NCBI RefSeq assembly: GCF_030694375.1
Contig: NZ_JAUXYL010000023.1
Coordinates: 62,001 to 126,000 of the forward strand
Direction: 5' to 3'
DNA length: 64,000 bases
Source of the DNA: Algoriphagus sp.
GTDB taxonomy: Bacteria > Bacteroidota > Bacteroidia > Cytophagales > Cyclobacteriaceae
Shown here: in pieces, positions 1-8,050 of the stretch
Layout: every line of letters begins with the position of its first letter
Position numbering within the stretch: the stretch's first letter is position 1
Made by a program: the position numbers and the translations under genes
Notes under the pieces: model-generated
What the model was told of the DNA's origin: nothing
The model's database searches: none
Seen by the model: the letters and a program-made list of their open reading frames with translations, nothing else

Positions 1-663
1 CCCAAGACCACAGATTTTTTCATCGATATGGGTATGTCTAAAGAAGAGGTGGAAAAGTATATTTCCATCGGCGATCCGGTCACCCGTGATCGGGAACTGA
101 TTGAAATGGGAGACTGTGTCAACTGTAAATCAATCGATAACCGTGTGGCTGTTTTCATTTTGATAGAGACATTGAAACTATTGGATAAGCCTGCCTATGA
201 TGTCTATGCCACTTTCACGGTGCAGGAAGAAGTGGGAATTCGCGGCGCAAATGTGGCAGCTCATAGCATCAACCCTGACTTTGGAATAGCCTTGGATACC
301 ACGATTGCATTCGATGTGCCCGGAGCTGCAGCACATGAAAAGATCACCGAGCTAGGCAAAGGGACTGCGATTAAAATCATGGATGCCATGACCATATGCG
401 ATTACCGAATGGTGGAATTCATGAAGCAAACGGCTGCAAAAGAAGCCATCTCATGGCAACCTGAAATTCTGACTGCCGGAGGGACAGATACTGCCGGCGT
501 CCAGCGAATGGGGAAGCAAGGCGCGATCGCTGGAGCCATTTCCATCCCAACCCGGCACTTGCATCAGGTGATCGAAATGGCGCACAAAAAGGATATTGCA
601 GATTCCATTGCTTTGCTCAAGGCTTGTCTGGAGCAGATGGATGGGTATGACTGGACGCATTAA
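1..663 (+). CDS. M42 family metallopeptidase (aminopeptidase), 3' part
   Basis: The reading frame is open from base 1, so the start lies upstream and 220 C-terminal residues are visible. Features of M42 (glutamyl aminopeptidase/endoglucanase-like) enzymes are present: a DNR segment in the place of the metal-bridging Asp, the catalytic Glu pair in TVQEEVGIRGA, a metal-binding Asp in LDTTIAFD, and a C-terminal block GGTDTAGVQRMGKQGA followed by IPTRHLHQVIE, which carries the last metal-ligand His. Family members are cytosolic di-metal aminopeptidases that trim peptides and form large tetrahedral assemblies. The fragment ends normally at a TAA, and the next gene on this strand begins 164 bases later. 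The family call is firm; substrate preference cannot be read. Confidence 0.9.
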   Translation, partial: PKTTDFFIDMGMSKEEVEKYISIGDPVTRDRELIEMGDCVNCKSIDNRVAVFILIETLKLLDKPAYDVYATFTVQEEVGIRGANVAAHSINPDFGIALDTTIAFDVPGAAAHEKITELGKGTAIKIMDAMTICDYRMVEFMKQTAAKEAISWQPEILTAGGTDTAGVQRMGKQGAIAGAISIPTRHLHQVIEMAHKKDIADSIALLKACLEQMDGYDWTH

Positions 664-720
664 GTAATCCAAACTTCGAAATTCATCATTCAGCTTTCGG
701 TGTTCGATATTTTAAGTTTT

Positions 721-760
721 GAATATCGAATATCGAATGATGAACATCGAATAATGAAGG
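721..760. repeat. Short degenerate ATCGAAT-type intergenic repeat
   Basis: The gap between the M42 and DUF1080 genes carries several near-copies of the word ATATCGAAT or ATCGAAT in a row. It is non-coding, and low-complexity words of this sort recur in intergenic DNA of this phylum. No function is assigned. Confidence 0.4.
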
Positions 761-827
761 TAAGAGACCAAAGCCCTAGGCTATAGCCTCACAGACCACT
801 ATTTTCCAAACTAAACTCCAAAATTCC

Positions 828-1622
828 ATGAAATCCATCCTTCCTTTCTTCGCCATCCTTCTTTTCATTTCCTGCCAAAAAGCCGAAAAGGAGGCGATCA
901 TTCTTGGACAAGCAGATTCAGAATGGCAAGTTCTTTTTAATGGCAACGATCTTTCCGGTTGGATTCCCAAAATCCACCATCACGAGTCAGGGGAGAATTA
1001 CGCCAATACATTTAAAGTTATAGATGGTGCGATCGAGGTCAATTACGACGACTATGGAGCCTTTGAGGATCGATACGGACACCTGTTTTATGAGAAGCCA
1101 TTTTCATCTTTTCACCTGAGTTGGGAATATCGATTCACCGACCAATGGTTGAATGATGCCGCTAGCTACACCTATCGCAATTCCGGGGTTATGTTTCATT
1201 CCCAATCCCCAGCCTCGATTTTGAAGGAACAAGATTGGCCGATTTCTGTCGAATATCAGATGCTGGCTGAAGAGAAAGAGGGAGTCGCCCGACCAACCGG
1301 AAATATGTGCAGTCCGGGTACTGATGTGGTATATGAGGGAAAAATCGATGAGCGGCACTGCATCAATTCCACCTCGCCAACTTTCAAATGGGATGAATGG
1401 GTGAAAGCCGAACTGATCGTATATGGTGACTCCATTGTTCATCATTTAGTCAATGGGGATACGGTATTAACCTACCGCTCTCCGCAAATCGGTGGAGGAG
1501 TGGCTAACCGATTTGATCCTGCGATAAAGGTGGATGGCACCCCGCTGAAGTCTGGCTATATCGGTTTGCAAAGCGAAGGACAGGGTGTGATTTTTAAGGA
1601 GATTAAGATTCGGGAGTTTTAA
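828..1622 (+). CDS. DUF1080 (3-keto-disaccharide hydrolase-like) lipoprotein
   Basis: A 264-residue protein with a lipoprotein signal: a hydrophobic stretch ends in LLFISC, so Cys16 should be lipidated and the mature protein anchored facing the periplasm or cell surface. The mature part reads like DUF1080: WQVLFNGNDLSGW at the start, a central SGVMFHSQ block, YQMLAEE, and a terminal GYIGLQSEGQGVIFKEIKIREF. This jelly-roll fold resembles concanavalin-type lectins, and some members cleave 3-keto-glycosides. Here it would act on carbohydrate, but the substrate is unknown and no sugar-oxidation genes are adjacent. It stands alone, flanked by repeats. Confidence 0.85.
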   Translation: MKSILPFFAILLFISCQKAEKEAIILGQADSEWQVLFNGNDLSGWIPKIHHHESGENYANTFKVIDGAIEVNYDDYGAFEDRYGHLFYEKPFSSFHLSWEYRFTDQWLNDAASYTYRNSGVMFHSQSPASILKEQDWPISVEYQMLAEEKEGVARPTGNMCSPGTDVVYEGKIDERHCINSTSPTFKWDEWVKAELIVYGDSIVHHLVNGDTVLTYRSPQIGGGVANRFDPAIKVDGTPLKSGYIGLQSEGQGVIFKEIKIREF

Positions 1623-1623
1623 G

Positions 1624-1657
1624 AAACCTTTGAGGTTTTTAATAACCTCGAAGGTTT
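1624..1657. repeat. Imperfect palindrome after the DUF1080 gene
   Basis: Arms AAACCTT-GAGGTT and AACCTC-AAGGTTT surround a short T-rich centre, with one mismatch. It starts two bases after the stop codon. No T-run follows on the plus strand, so it is a weak terminator candidate or a dispersed palindromic repeat. The rest of the gap up to 1904 shows nothing recognisable. Confidence 0.45.
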
Positions 1658-1904
1658 GAATAATTCAAAAGAGCAAGGAGAAATTTAAATTTCTCGTCTG
1701 CCTCTGTCCATCTTGGTATTGTAGTTCCAGATTTTAAAGAAATTCTCATAAGATAAAAGGGTATTTCAGACCTCGAAGTGTGGCGCTCTTCCACTATTGG
1801 GAATCGCTAAATGAAGTCTATTAGCCATTGAGAGGCGATTTTTTCCTTGGCATACATGTGGGATACTGTGAATCAAATAAATTTTTCACTTAACTAAAAT
1901 AACC

Positions 1905-2429
1905 ATGTCACATCATTCCCAAATAAGTTGCGGTACCGCAACTTCATGTAAAATCAAAACTGCCCGTGATGAATCGGTAGGATCCATCAAGGAGTTTATG
2001 ATCAATATTCAATCCGGCAAAGTGGATTATATCGTTCTGAAGGTTGACGAAGGATTTTTGAACTTAGGTTCAAAGCTACTGGCTTTGCCTTTTGAAGCTT
2101 TCGAATTCAACACTGCGCAGGAGGATATCATCATCGTCAAAGAATCAAAGGAAACATTGGAAAATGCGCCCGGATTCGATAATGATAATTGGCCAAGTGG
2201 CCCGCAGTTGGAGTTCCTTCACAGTATGCGTACCTATTACAGCCAAGAAGATCGAAGTCTTCATGGTCGATATGATCATGAGAACGAATCCTTTTTTGCG
2301 CAAGATGATCGATTTGACTTGGAATCAAAAAGCATCAAAAACCGTCAATTTGGAGATGGATTCTTAGAAACGGATCATCGGGGCGATAGACAATCTGACG
2401 TTCGCAGAGGTGGTCAGCCGCTTTTGTAG
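1905..2429 (+). CDS. PRC-barrel domain protein
   Basis: A 174-residue soluble protein. Residues about 10-80 look like a PRC-barrel: DESVGSIKEFMINIQSGKVDYIVLK, then a glycine-rich turn and LLALPFEAFEFN. The rest is polar and low in complexity, with many Asp, Arg and His residues. PRC-barrels occur in the RNA-processing protein RimM and as stand-alone stress or photosynthesis-associated proteins in the cytosol. This one has no RimM N-terminal domain and is monocistronic, with its own terminator. The real role is unknown. Confidence 0.75.
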   Translation: MSHHSQISCGTATSCKIKTARDESVGSIKEFMINIQSGKVDYIVLKVDEGFLNLGSKLLALPFEAFEFNTAQEDIIIVKESKETLENAPGFDNDNWPSGPQLEFLHSMRTYYSQEDRSLHGRYDHENESFFAQDDRFDLESKSIKNRQFGDGFLETDHRGDRQSDVRRGGQPLL

Positions 2430-2450
2430 AATTAATAACCATTGTCAATG

Positions 2451-2485
2451 AAAAAAGGCTAATCCGAAGTGGGTTAGCCTTTTTT
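2451..2485 (+). terminator. Rho-independent terminator after the PRC-barrel gene
   Basis: AAAAAAGGCTAA pairs with TTAGCCTTTTTT across an 11-base loop, giving a 12-bp stem ending in a T-run on the plus strand. It also carries an A-run on the other side and could work in both directions between the convergent PRC-barrel and valS genes. Confidence 0.85.
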
Positions 2486-2546
2486 CATTCCAATATTTGT
2501 GTACCCGTAAATTTGTACGTAGCAGGTGGAGGTCAGATTTGCTAAG

Positions 2547-2573
2547 CCATGGACCATAGACTATAGTCCATGG
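2547..2573. repeat. 27-bp palindrome between convergent genes
   Basis: CCATGGACCATAG and CTATAGTCCATGG are inverted around one central A, with a single mismatch in 13. There is no T-run. It lies between the PRC-barrel terminator and the end of valS. It may be a dispersed palindromic repeat; no function can be read. Confidence 0.5.
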
Positions 2574-2644
2574 TCGAGGATCCGCAACTTACTGTGCCAA
2601 TTTTCATATTGACGATACTCATTTAACAAATAACTCAATAACCA

Positions 2645-5278
2645 CTATCCCAACTTCGCCAAACTCTCCTCCAAAGCCTTGATCTTCGCCTCGGCATCTG
2701 CCTGCTTTTTTCGCTCCATTTCCAAAACCTGAGCCGGGGCTCCGGCCACAAAGCGCTCGTTGCTTAGTTTTTTCATTACCGAAGCAAGGAAGCCTTGTGT
2801 GTATTCAATCTCCTTTTTCAGATTAATCTTTTCTTCTTCTACATTAATGGAATCACCCATAGGAATAAAGCATTCGTCAGCTTTCACCACGAAGCTCATC
2901 GCATTGTCGACCTTTTCGGCAAAGCTCAAAGAAGACAAGTTCGCCAGCTTGGTCAATACCGATTCGAAGCCGGCATAGACTTCCGGGTTTTTGGTATTGA
3001 TACTTAAGTCCAGCGCTTCCTTGGGTGACATTCCCTTTGAGGCTCTCAGATTTCGCACTTGCGATACGACTTCAAAAACTTGAGCCGCTTCTTCGATAAT
3101 CTTCTGATCAAAGGCTCTTGCCTCAGGCCAAGAAGCCAAAATCAAAGATTCAGCAACCGATCTCTCCTTAATCTGATGCCAAAGCTCTTCCGTGATGAAC
3201 GGCATGAACGGATGGAGAATCTTCAGGATTTTTTCGAAAATTTCAATCGTCTTATCATAAGTAACCTGGTCGATCGGGTGCTGATATGCCGGCTTGATCA
3301 TCTCCAGATACCAGGAGCAGAAGTCATCCCACACCAATTTGTAAGTCGTCATCAAGGCATCAGAAATCCTGAATTTCTCGAAATGTTCGTTGATCTCGGT
3401 CAAGCCTTGGTTGAACCGGTTTTCAAACCATTCGATACTGGATGCATTAGCAGATCCATCCAGATTGGGATCGATTTCCCAGCCTTTTACCAGACGGAAA
3501 GCATTCCAGATCTTGTTGGCAAAGTTCCTTCCCTGCTCGACCAGTTTGTCGTCGTATGGCAAATCATTTCCGGCAGGGGAGGAGAAGAGCATCCCTGTTC
3601 TCACGCCATCGGCTCCATTTTGAGCGATAAGGTCAAGTGGGTCCGGTGAATTACCGAGAGATTTGGACATCTTTCGGCCCAATTTGTCCCGTACGATACC
3701 GGTGAGGTAGACGTTTTTGAAGGGTTTTTCACCCATATATTCATAGCCGGCAATGATCATTCTCGCCACCCAAAAGAAAAGAATCTCCGGTGCTGTCACC
3801 AAATCATTGGTCGGGTAATAGTATTTCAGTTCCTCGTTTGGCTTTCCAGTCGTGAAGACATCTGTGTCGAAAACCGAAATCGGCCACAACCAAGAACTAA
3901 ACCAGGTGTCCAAGACGTCTTCATCCTGTTTTAGGTCAGACAAAGAGTAACTCGTGCCGAATTGAACATTCGCTTGATCCAAAGCTTCTTGAGCAGTTTT
4001 CGCGACCACGTACTCTCCATTAGGAAGGTAATAGGCCGGAATCCGGTGTCCCCACCAAAGCTGACGCGAGATACACCAGTCGCGGACATTCTCCATCCAG
4101 CTGCGGTACATGTTTTTAAACTTTGGTGGATAGAGTTGGATTACATCATCCATCACGGAGTTCAATGCAGGCTTGGTGATGTCCTCCATCTTGAGGAACC
4201 ACTGTAGCGAAAGTTTCGGTTCGATCACGGCATCTGTTCGCTCGGAATGACCAACGTTGGATTTGTAGTCTTCGATTTTCTCGAGTTGATCGGCTTCTTT
4301 CAGACGCTTCTCTATCATCTTCCGGGCAACAAATCGATCTTCGCCGACAAGGATCTGTGCTTTTTCGTTTAGCGTTCCATTATCATTGAGGATATCTATG
4401 ACTTCCAGTTTATGCTTTACGCCAAGTTCATAGTCATTGATATCATGGGCAGGAGTCACTTTCAGGCAGCCTGTACCAAACTCCATATCCACGTATTCAT
4501 CTTCGATGATCGGAATGGCACGGTTGATCAATGGGATGATCGCTTTCTTTCCTTTGAGATGAGTGAATCGGGGATCCTTAGGATTGATGCAGATCGCCAC
4601 ATCGGCCATGATGGTTTCAGGTCGGGTGGTGGCAATAGTCAGGAATTGATCTTCGGTACCCTCAATTTTATACTTGATGTAATAAAGTTTTGAAGGGATT
4701 TCCTTCATGATCACTTCATCGTCCGAAAGCGCGGTTTGGCCTTTTGGATCCCAGTTAACCATGCGGATGCCACGGTAGATTTTGCCTTTTTTATGCAAAT
4801 CCACAAAAACCGAAAGCACAGCATCGCTCAGTCCAGGATCCATGGTGAAAGCCGTCCGATCCCAATCACAAGAGGCTCCCAATTTTTTCAGTTGCTCCAG
4901 GATGATTCCGCCATATTTTTCTTTCCATTCCCAGGCATATTTCAGGAATTCCTCACGGGAAATAGACTTTTTGTCGATCCCCATTTCCTTAAGCATGTTG
5001 ACGACTTTTGTCTCCGTGGCGATAGAAGCGTGGTCAGTTCCCGGAACCCAAAGCGCATTTTTACCTTGCATTCTGGCTCGTCGGATGAGAACGTCCTGTA
5101 TCGTATTATTCAGCATATGGCCCATGTGGAGCACGCCGGTGACGTTTGGCGGAGGAATGACGATGGTGTACGGTTCCTTGCTGTGATCAACTTTGGAGGA
5201 GAAAAGCTTGTGCTCCATCCAGTAAGCGTACCATTTGGCTTCGGCGGCTGCCGGTTCATATTTGCTGGCAATAGACAT
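2645..5278 (-). CDS. valS: Valine--tRNA ligase
   Basis: An 877-residue class I aminoacyl-tRNA synthetase that charges tRNA(Val). The HIGH-type signature is HMGHM within [14 protein letters not shown]. The KMSKS loop is present as [10 protein letters not shown]. The connective editing domain carries TTRPET. The C-terminus has the coiled-coil arm typical of ValRS (a Lys/Glu-rich stretch ending [14 protein letters not shown]). The open frame extends 41 codons further upstream, but that extension is atypical, and a TAnnTTTG promoter box lies only 23 bases upstream of the chosen ATG, so translation should begin at MSIASKYEP. It is a single gene, convergent with the PRC-barrel gene. Confidence 0.97.
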   Translation of the reverse strand: MSIASKYEPAAAEAKWYAYWMEHKLFSSKVDHSKEPYTIVIPPPNVTGVLHMGHMLNNTIQDVLIRRARMQGKNALWVPGTDHASIATETKVVNMLKEMGIDKKSISREEFLKYAWEWKEKYGGIILEQLKKLGASCDWDRTAFTMDPGLSDAVLSVFVDLHKKGKIYRGIRMVNWDPKGQTALSDDEVIMKEIPSKLYYIKYKIEGTEDQFLTIATTRPETIMADVAICINPKDPRFTHLKGKKAIIPLINRAIPIIEDEYVDMEFGTGCLKVTPAHDINDYELGVKHKLEVIDILNDNGTLNEKAQILVGEDRFVARKMIEKRLKEADQLEKIEDYKSNVGHSERTDAVIEPKLSLQWFLKMEDITKPALNSVMDDVIQLYPPKFKNMYRSWMENVRDWCISRQLWWGHRIPAYYLPNGEYVVAKTAQEALDQANVQFGTSYSLSDLKQDEDVLDTWFSSWLWPISVFDTDVFTTGKPNEELKYYYPTNDLVTAPEILFFWVARMIIAGYEYMGEKPFKNVYLTGIVRDKLGRKMSKSLGNSPDPLDLIAQNGADGVRTGMLFSSPAGNDLPYDDKLVEQGRNFANKIWNAFRLVKGWEIDPNLDGSANASSIEWFENRFNQGLTEINEHFEKFRISDALMTTYKLVWDDFCSWYLEMIKPAYQHPIDQVTYDKTIEIFEKILKILHPFMPFITEELWHQIKERSVAESLILASWPEARAFDQKIIEEAAQVFEVVSQVRNLRASKGMSPKEALDLSINTKNPEVYAGFESVLTKLANLSSLSFAEKVDNAMSFVVKADECFIPMGDSINVEEEKINLKKEIEYTQGFLASVMKKLSNERFVAGAPAQVLEMERKKQADAEAKIKALEESLAKLG

Positions 5279-5301
5279 ACTCAGGGGGTTTTTCGAAGGT
5301 G

Positions 5302-5309
5302 CAAAAATA
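5302..5309 (-). promoter_or_regulatory. Bacteroidota -7 box TATTTTTG of valS
   Basis: On the minus strand TATTTTTG is a full match to TAnnTTTG. The start point should fall about 7 bases further on, leaving a leader of roughly 15-20 bases before the valS ATG. I see no good TTTG -33 element at the usual distance. Confidence 0.55.
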
Positions 5310-5310
5310 G

Positions 5311-5333
5311 GGGAAAAAGGCCAAAAGGCCTTT
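5311..5333 (-). terminator. Terminator after the DUF4143 ATPase gene
   Basis: On the minus strand AAAGGCC and GGCCTTT pair around a TTTT loop and are followed by TTTTT. It lies 56 bases past the ATPase stop and just upstream of the valS promoter box, separating the two units. Confidence 0.65.
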
Positions 5334-5388
5334 ATGGAATCGAAATGGCAGGAGAGAAAAAGGAATATTAAACCATTAAGATCATTTC

Positions 5389-6534
5389 CTAAAGGTTCCA
5401 AAGATTGCTTATCTGAATATTGTCCCGCTGATGTAGCATTTGACCTGCGTAGATCAACTGAGATTCGGCGTGTGGAGCGACTTTTCGGAAATTTTTCAGG
5501 CCTTTGAGAAAATTCGGATGAAATGTTTCGGAGGCTTTGATTTCAATAGCCATCAGTTTCCCTTCTTTTTCCTGAAGGAGGTCAACTTCGTTTTGATGGC
5601 TGTCTCTCCAGAAATAAACAGAAGGAGTGTTACCTTGGTTTAACTCATTTTTGATGGATTCCAGAATAATAAGATTTTCAAAAACAGCACCTCTTGCAAA
5701 GTGTAAATTTAGGTCTGTCGCTTTTTTTATACCCAAGAGATTGCAAAGAACCCCTGTGTCGTAGAAGTAAACCTTTGGAGTTTTAAGGATTCGTTTATTA
5801 AAATTTTGATAAAATGCGGGAAGTCTGAAAGCAACAAAGGAGGCTTCCAGCACACCTAGCCAAGAATTGATGGTTTTGTTATCCAAACCCAATTCGTTTG
5901 AAAAACCACTTTGGTTAAACAGTTGACCTGCCCTACCGGCGAGTAGCTGAATGAATTTTTGAAAGGCAGCTAAGTCTTTGATGTTCAAAATCTGTCGAAC
6001 ATCGCGCTCCAGATAAGTTTGAATGTAGTTAGGGTAAAAGTCAGTCGGGTCTATGTCGAATTGATACTTTCGTGGATACCCACCTCCGACAGCTAAGTTT
6101 TCCCAACTTCCAATATTCTGGTCAGCTTTCAATTCTTCTAAGGAGAAAGGTAATAAATTGAGCATTGCGACTCTTCCTGCGAGTGATTGCGTGATTTGAG
6201 AAGACAGGTGGAAATTTTGTGAACCCGTAAGAATGTATTCTCCTGGTCTATTTCTCTCGTCCGATATCACTTGGAGGTAGGGAAAAAGTTCTGGAACCCA
6301 TTGAATTTCGTCCAGAATTACTCCCTTTTGGTAGTTTTTTAAAAATGCTAGCGGATCGGATTTAGCAAATTCCCTGTTTTCGGGAAGTTCTAAATTGACA
6401 TATTCGTATTCTGGTTTTAATTTTTTTGCAAATGTGGTTTTACCAGACTGCCTAGGCCCGGTGATTGCCAGAAAAGGAAACTTTGTCAAAAGATTTAATG
6501 CTTTATCTTTTAAAAGTCTATTTACGAAATTCAT
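5389..6534 (-). CDS. AAA_14/DUF4143 ATP-binding protein
   Basis: A 381-residue cytosolic protein. The N-terminal AAA_14 ATPase has a P-loop GPRQSGKTT at about residues 27-35, a Walker B-like GVILDEIQW, and a sensor-like LTGSQNF. The C-terminal DUF4143 half has [14 protein letters not shown], a helix-turn-helix-like segment, and a late nuclease-like block ending [13 protein letters not shown] plus AIEIKASE, similar to PD-(D/E)xK arrangements. The family is large, often multi-copy, and of unsettled function. A TTG lies 9 bases further upstream, but the ATG is the better start. That start is overlapped by a long perfect palindrome, suggesting tight or self-regulated expression. The gene is monocistronic. 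Confidence 0.88.
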   Translation of the reverse strand: MNFVNRLLKDKALNLLTKFPFLAITGPRQSGKTTFAKKLKPEYEYVNLELPENREFAKSDPLAFLKNYQKGVILDEIQWVPELFPYLQVISDERNRPGEYILTGSQNFHLSSQITQSLAGRVAMLNLLPFSLEELKADQNIGSWENLAVGGGYPRKYQFDIDPTDFYPNYIQTYLERDVRQILNIKDLAAFQKFIQLLAGRAGQLFNQSGFSNELGLDNKTINSWLGVLEASFVAFRLPAFYQNFNKRILKTPKVYFYDTGVLCNLLGIKKATDLNLHFARGAVFENLIILESIKNELNQGNTPSVYFWRDSHQNEVDLLQEKEGKLMAIEIKASETFHPNFLKGLKNFRKVAPHAESQLIYAGQMLHQRDNIQISNLWNL

Positions 6535-6574
6535 TTTGTGCAATTTAGGAATTCAATTCCTAAATTGCACAAAA
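6534..6574. promoter_or_regulatory. 41-bp perfect palindrome over the ATPase start
   Basis: Two 20-nt arms, TTTTGTGCAATTTAGGAATT and its exact reverse complement, flank one C. The left edge includes the first base of the ATPase start codon. In RNA it would fold into a 20-bp hairpin sequestering the start; in DNA it is an ideal site for a dimeric repressor. Which of these applies cannot be read from sequence. Confidence 0.75.
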
Positions 6575-6607
6575 AAGACATAAACTCCAAATAAACAAAT
6601 GATTATC

Positions 6608-6638
6608 AAAAAAAAGACCGACATCGCTGCCGGTCTTT
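6608..6638 (-). terminator. Terminator of the susCD-like operon
   Basis: AAAGACCG and CGGTCTTT pair around a 10-base loop ACATCGCTGC. On the minus strand the stem is followed by a run of 8 T. It sits 20 bases past the susD stop. The same stem and loop occur again at 11272-11301. Confidence 0.85.
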
Positions 6639-6658
6639 AGAATTAAAATAAGTCAGGA

Positions 6659-8038
6659 TTAATTCCCCTTGTATAGATCCCAGCTTAATTCAGCCTGTGG
6701 ATGAGGGAATTGTTTGAAGATTGCCCCGCCATCAAAGTTGGTTGGAATCTCATTTTGCCTTCCATACCTTCTTGTATCAATCCATCGATGTCCCCAAGGC
6801 TCTGCCCACAGGGAATATCTTCTTTGGTATAGGATCTCGGTAATCAAGGCTGCCTGAGTAGTTGCCCCAGTGTAGGGGCCTATTTTAGCAGCATTTCGGA
6901 TGATATTGATGGCTTCGACTGCCTGAGTTGTCTGATTCAGGTTGGCATGGGCTTCAGCTTTTAGCAAAATCAATTCCTCATTTCTGATAAATGGAATTGA
7001 AGTGGTATTAGTAGCCCATCTGGCATCCTGATGTGTACCTACCAAAGCTCCTGCATCCGTAGTTACAGTTACGGGGGTAGTTCTTCTGAGGAATTTGGAT
7101 TTTACCCGCAAATCACCCGCCGTGGTATCTCTCAGTACCGAAGGATGTACCACGATGATGGTGTTTACTGCCGCATTTGGCAAATAAAACAAAGGGTTGA
7201 AAATATCAGGTGAAGCTCCGTAAGGGTGTGAAGGCCCTCTGTTCAGGTCTCCGTTCAAGTCCATAAAGGAGGCGCTCAAAGCCGTTAAAACCCCTTGCCA
7301 ATCTTTGCGATAAGCATTGAGTCGGGCCGTGATGGCACGGTTTACCTGTCTTAATCCCGTATAGGTGTTAAATCCGTTAAATCCTCTTGTCAAAGCAAAA
7401 GGAAAGTTGCCGGTGCCTGCAGCTACCAAGTCTGCATCCCCTTCATCCAATATGCCTTTGATTGCGTCCAAAGCCTGTTCGTAGGGAACGAAAGGTCCCG
7501 GATTAAGCGGATTTGCCACGTCAATTCGGATTCCGTTTTCATAGACGAAATTTGCCGGAATCATAAACTGATAGCCCTTGATCGTTTTTGCAAAACCGCG
7601 AACAGCGCTTTTTGAAGTTTCAGGGATTAAGTTGGTATTGCCGGCAGAAGTGATCAATACATCTGCCTGCTTGATGGCCTGATAAGGCGAGGCCCATGAA
7701 CCTCCACCCGTGGTGCCAAACCCGAAATAGGCTCGATCCGGTACACGTCCATTTTGTCCTAACCAATCGGTTTGGAATCGTGGGTCGGAGGCATTGAGGT
7801 ACCAGATCTCTCGCCCGAAGGTATTCCATGCCTGTGAAATATTGGTCACATAGCCTCTGTGCCTGGATTCAAGTCCAGTGATCAAAAACTGGATTTGCTG
7901 AGGAGTAGCATTGTTTGATACAGAGGCTTCAGATGGGTTGTTTGGATCTTGTACCTCGTCAAGTTGCAGCGGATTACAGCTGGTTAAAACTGCGGCGGTA
8001 ATCAAGGCTGAAGCGAAATAGTTTCTTAGATTTTTCAT
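6659..8038 (-). CDS. SusD/RagB-family outer-membrane lipoprotein
   Basis: A 459-residue surface lipoprotein. The signal peptide ends AAVLTSC with lipidated Cys21, followed by a DPNNPS-type linker. SusD hallmarks are the helical TPR-like regions, FIRNEELILLKAEAHANLN near residues 355-375, and the C-terminal TEILYQRRYSLWAEPWGHRWIDTRRYGR block found in nearly all SusD/RagB proteins. It would act as the lid over the SusC-like transporter encoded 12 bases upstream and in the same operon. The substrate is inferred only from context: a CocE-type hydrolase lies upstream, so peptides or esters are as likely as glycans. Confidence 0.93.
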   Translation of the reverse strand: MKNLRNYFASALITAAVLTSCNPLQLDEVQDPNNPSEASVSNNATPQQIQFLITGLESRHRGYVTNISQAWNTFGREIWYLNASDPRFQTDWLGQNGRVPDRAYFGFGTTGGGSWASPYQAIKQADVLITSAGNTNLIPETSKSAVRGFAKTIKGYQFMIPANFVYENGIRIDVANPLNPGPFVPYEQALDAIKGILDEGDADLVAAGTGNFPFALTRGFNGFNTYTGLRQVNRAITARLNAYRKDWQGVLTALSASFMDLNGDLNRGPSHPYGASPDIFNPLFYLPNAAVNTIIVVHPSVLRDTTAGDLRVKSKFLRRTTPVTVTTDAGALVGTHQDARWATNTTSIPFIRNEELILLKAEAHANLNQTTQAVEAINIIRNAAKIGPYTGATTQAALITEILYQRRYSLWAEPWGHRWIDTRRYGRQNEIPTNFDGGAIFKQFPHPQAELSWDLYKGN

Positions 8039-8050
8039 GATTAAGCCGGT

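Noticed and set aside
4736..5371. A 211-codon frame opposite valS
   Set aside because: It lies wholly antisense to a highly conserved synthetase, with no motif; a by-product of codon use.
5279..5401. 41-residue N-terminal extension of ValRS
   Set aside because: The extension covers the predicted promoter box and the upstream terminator and lacks homology to ValRS starts.
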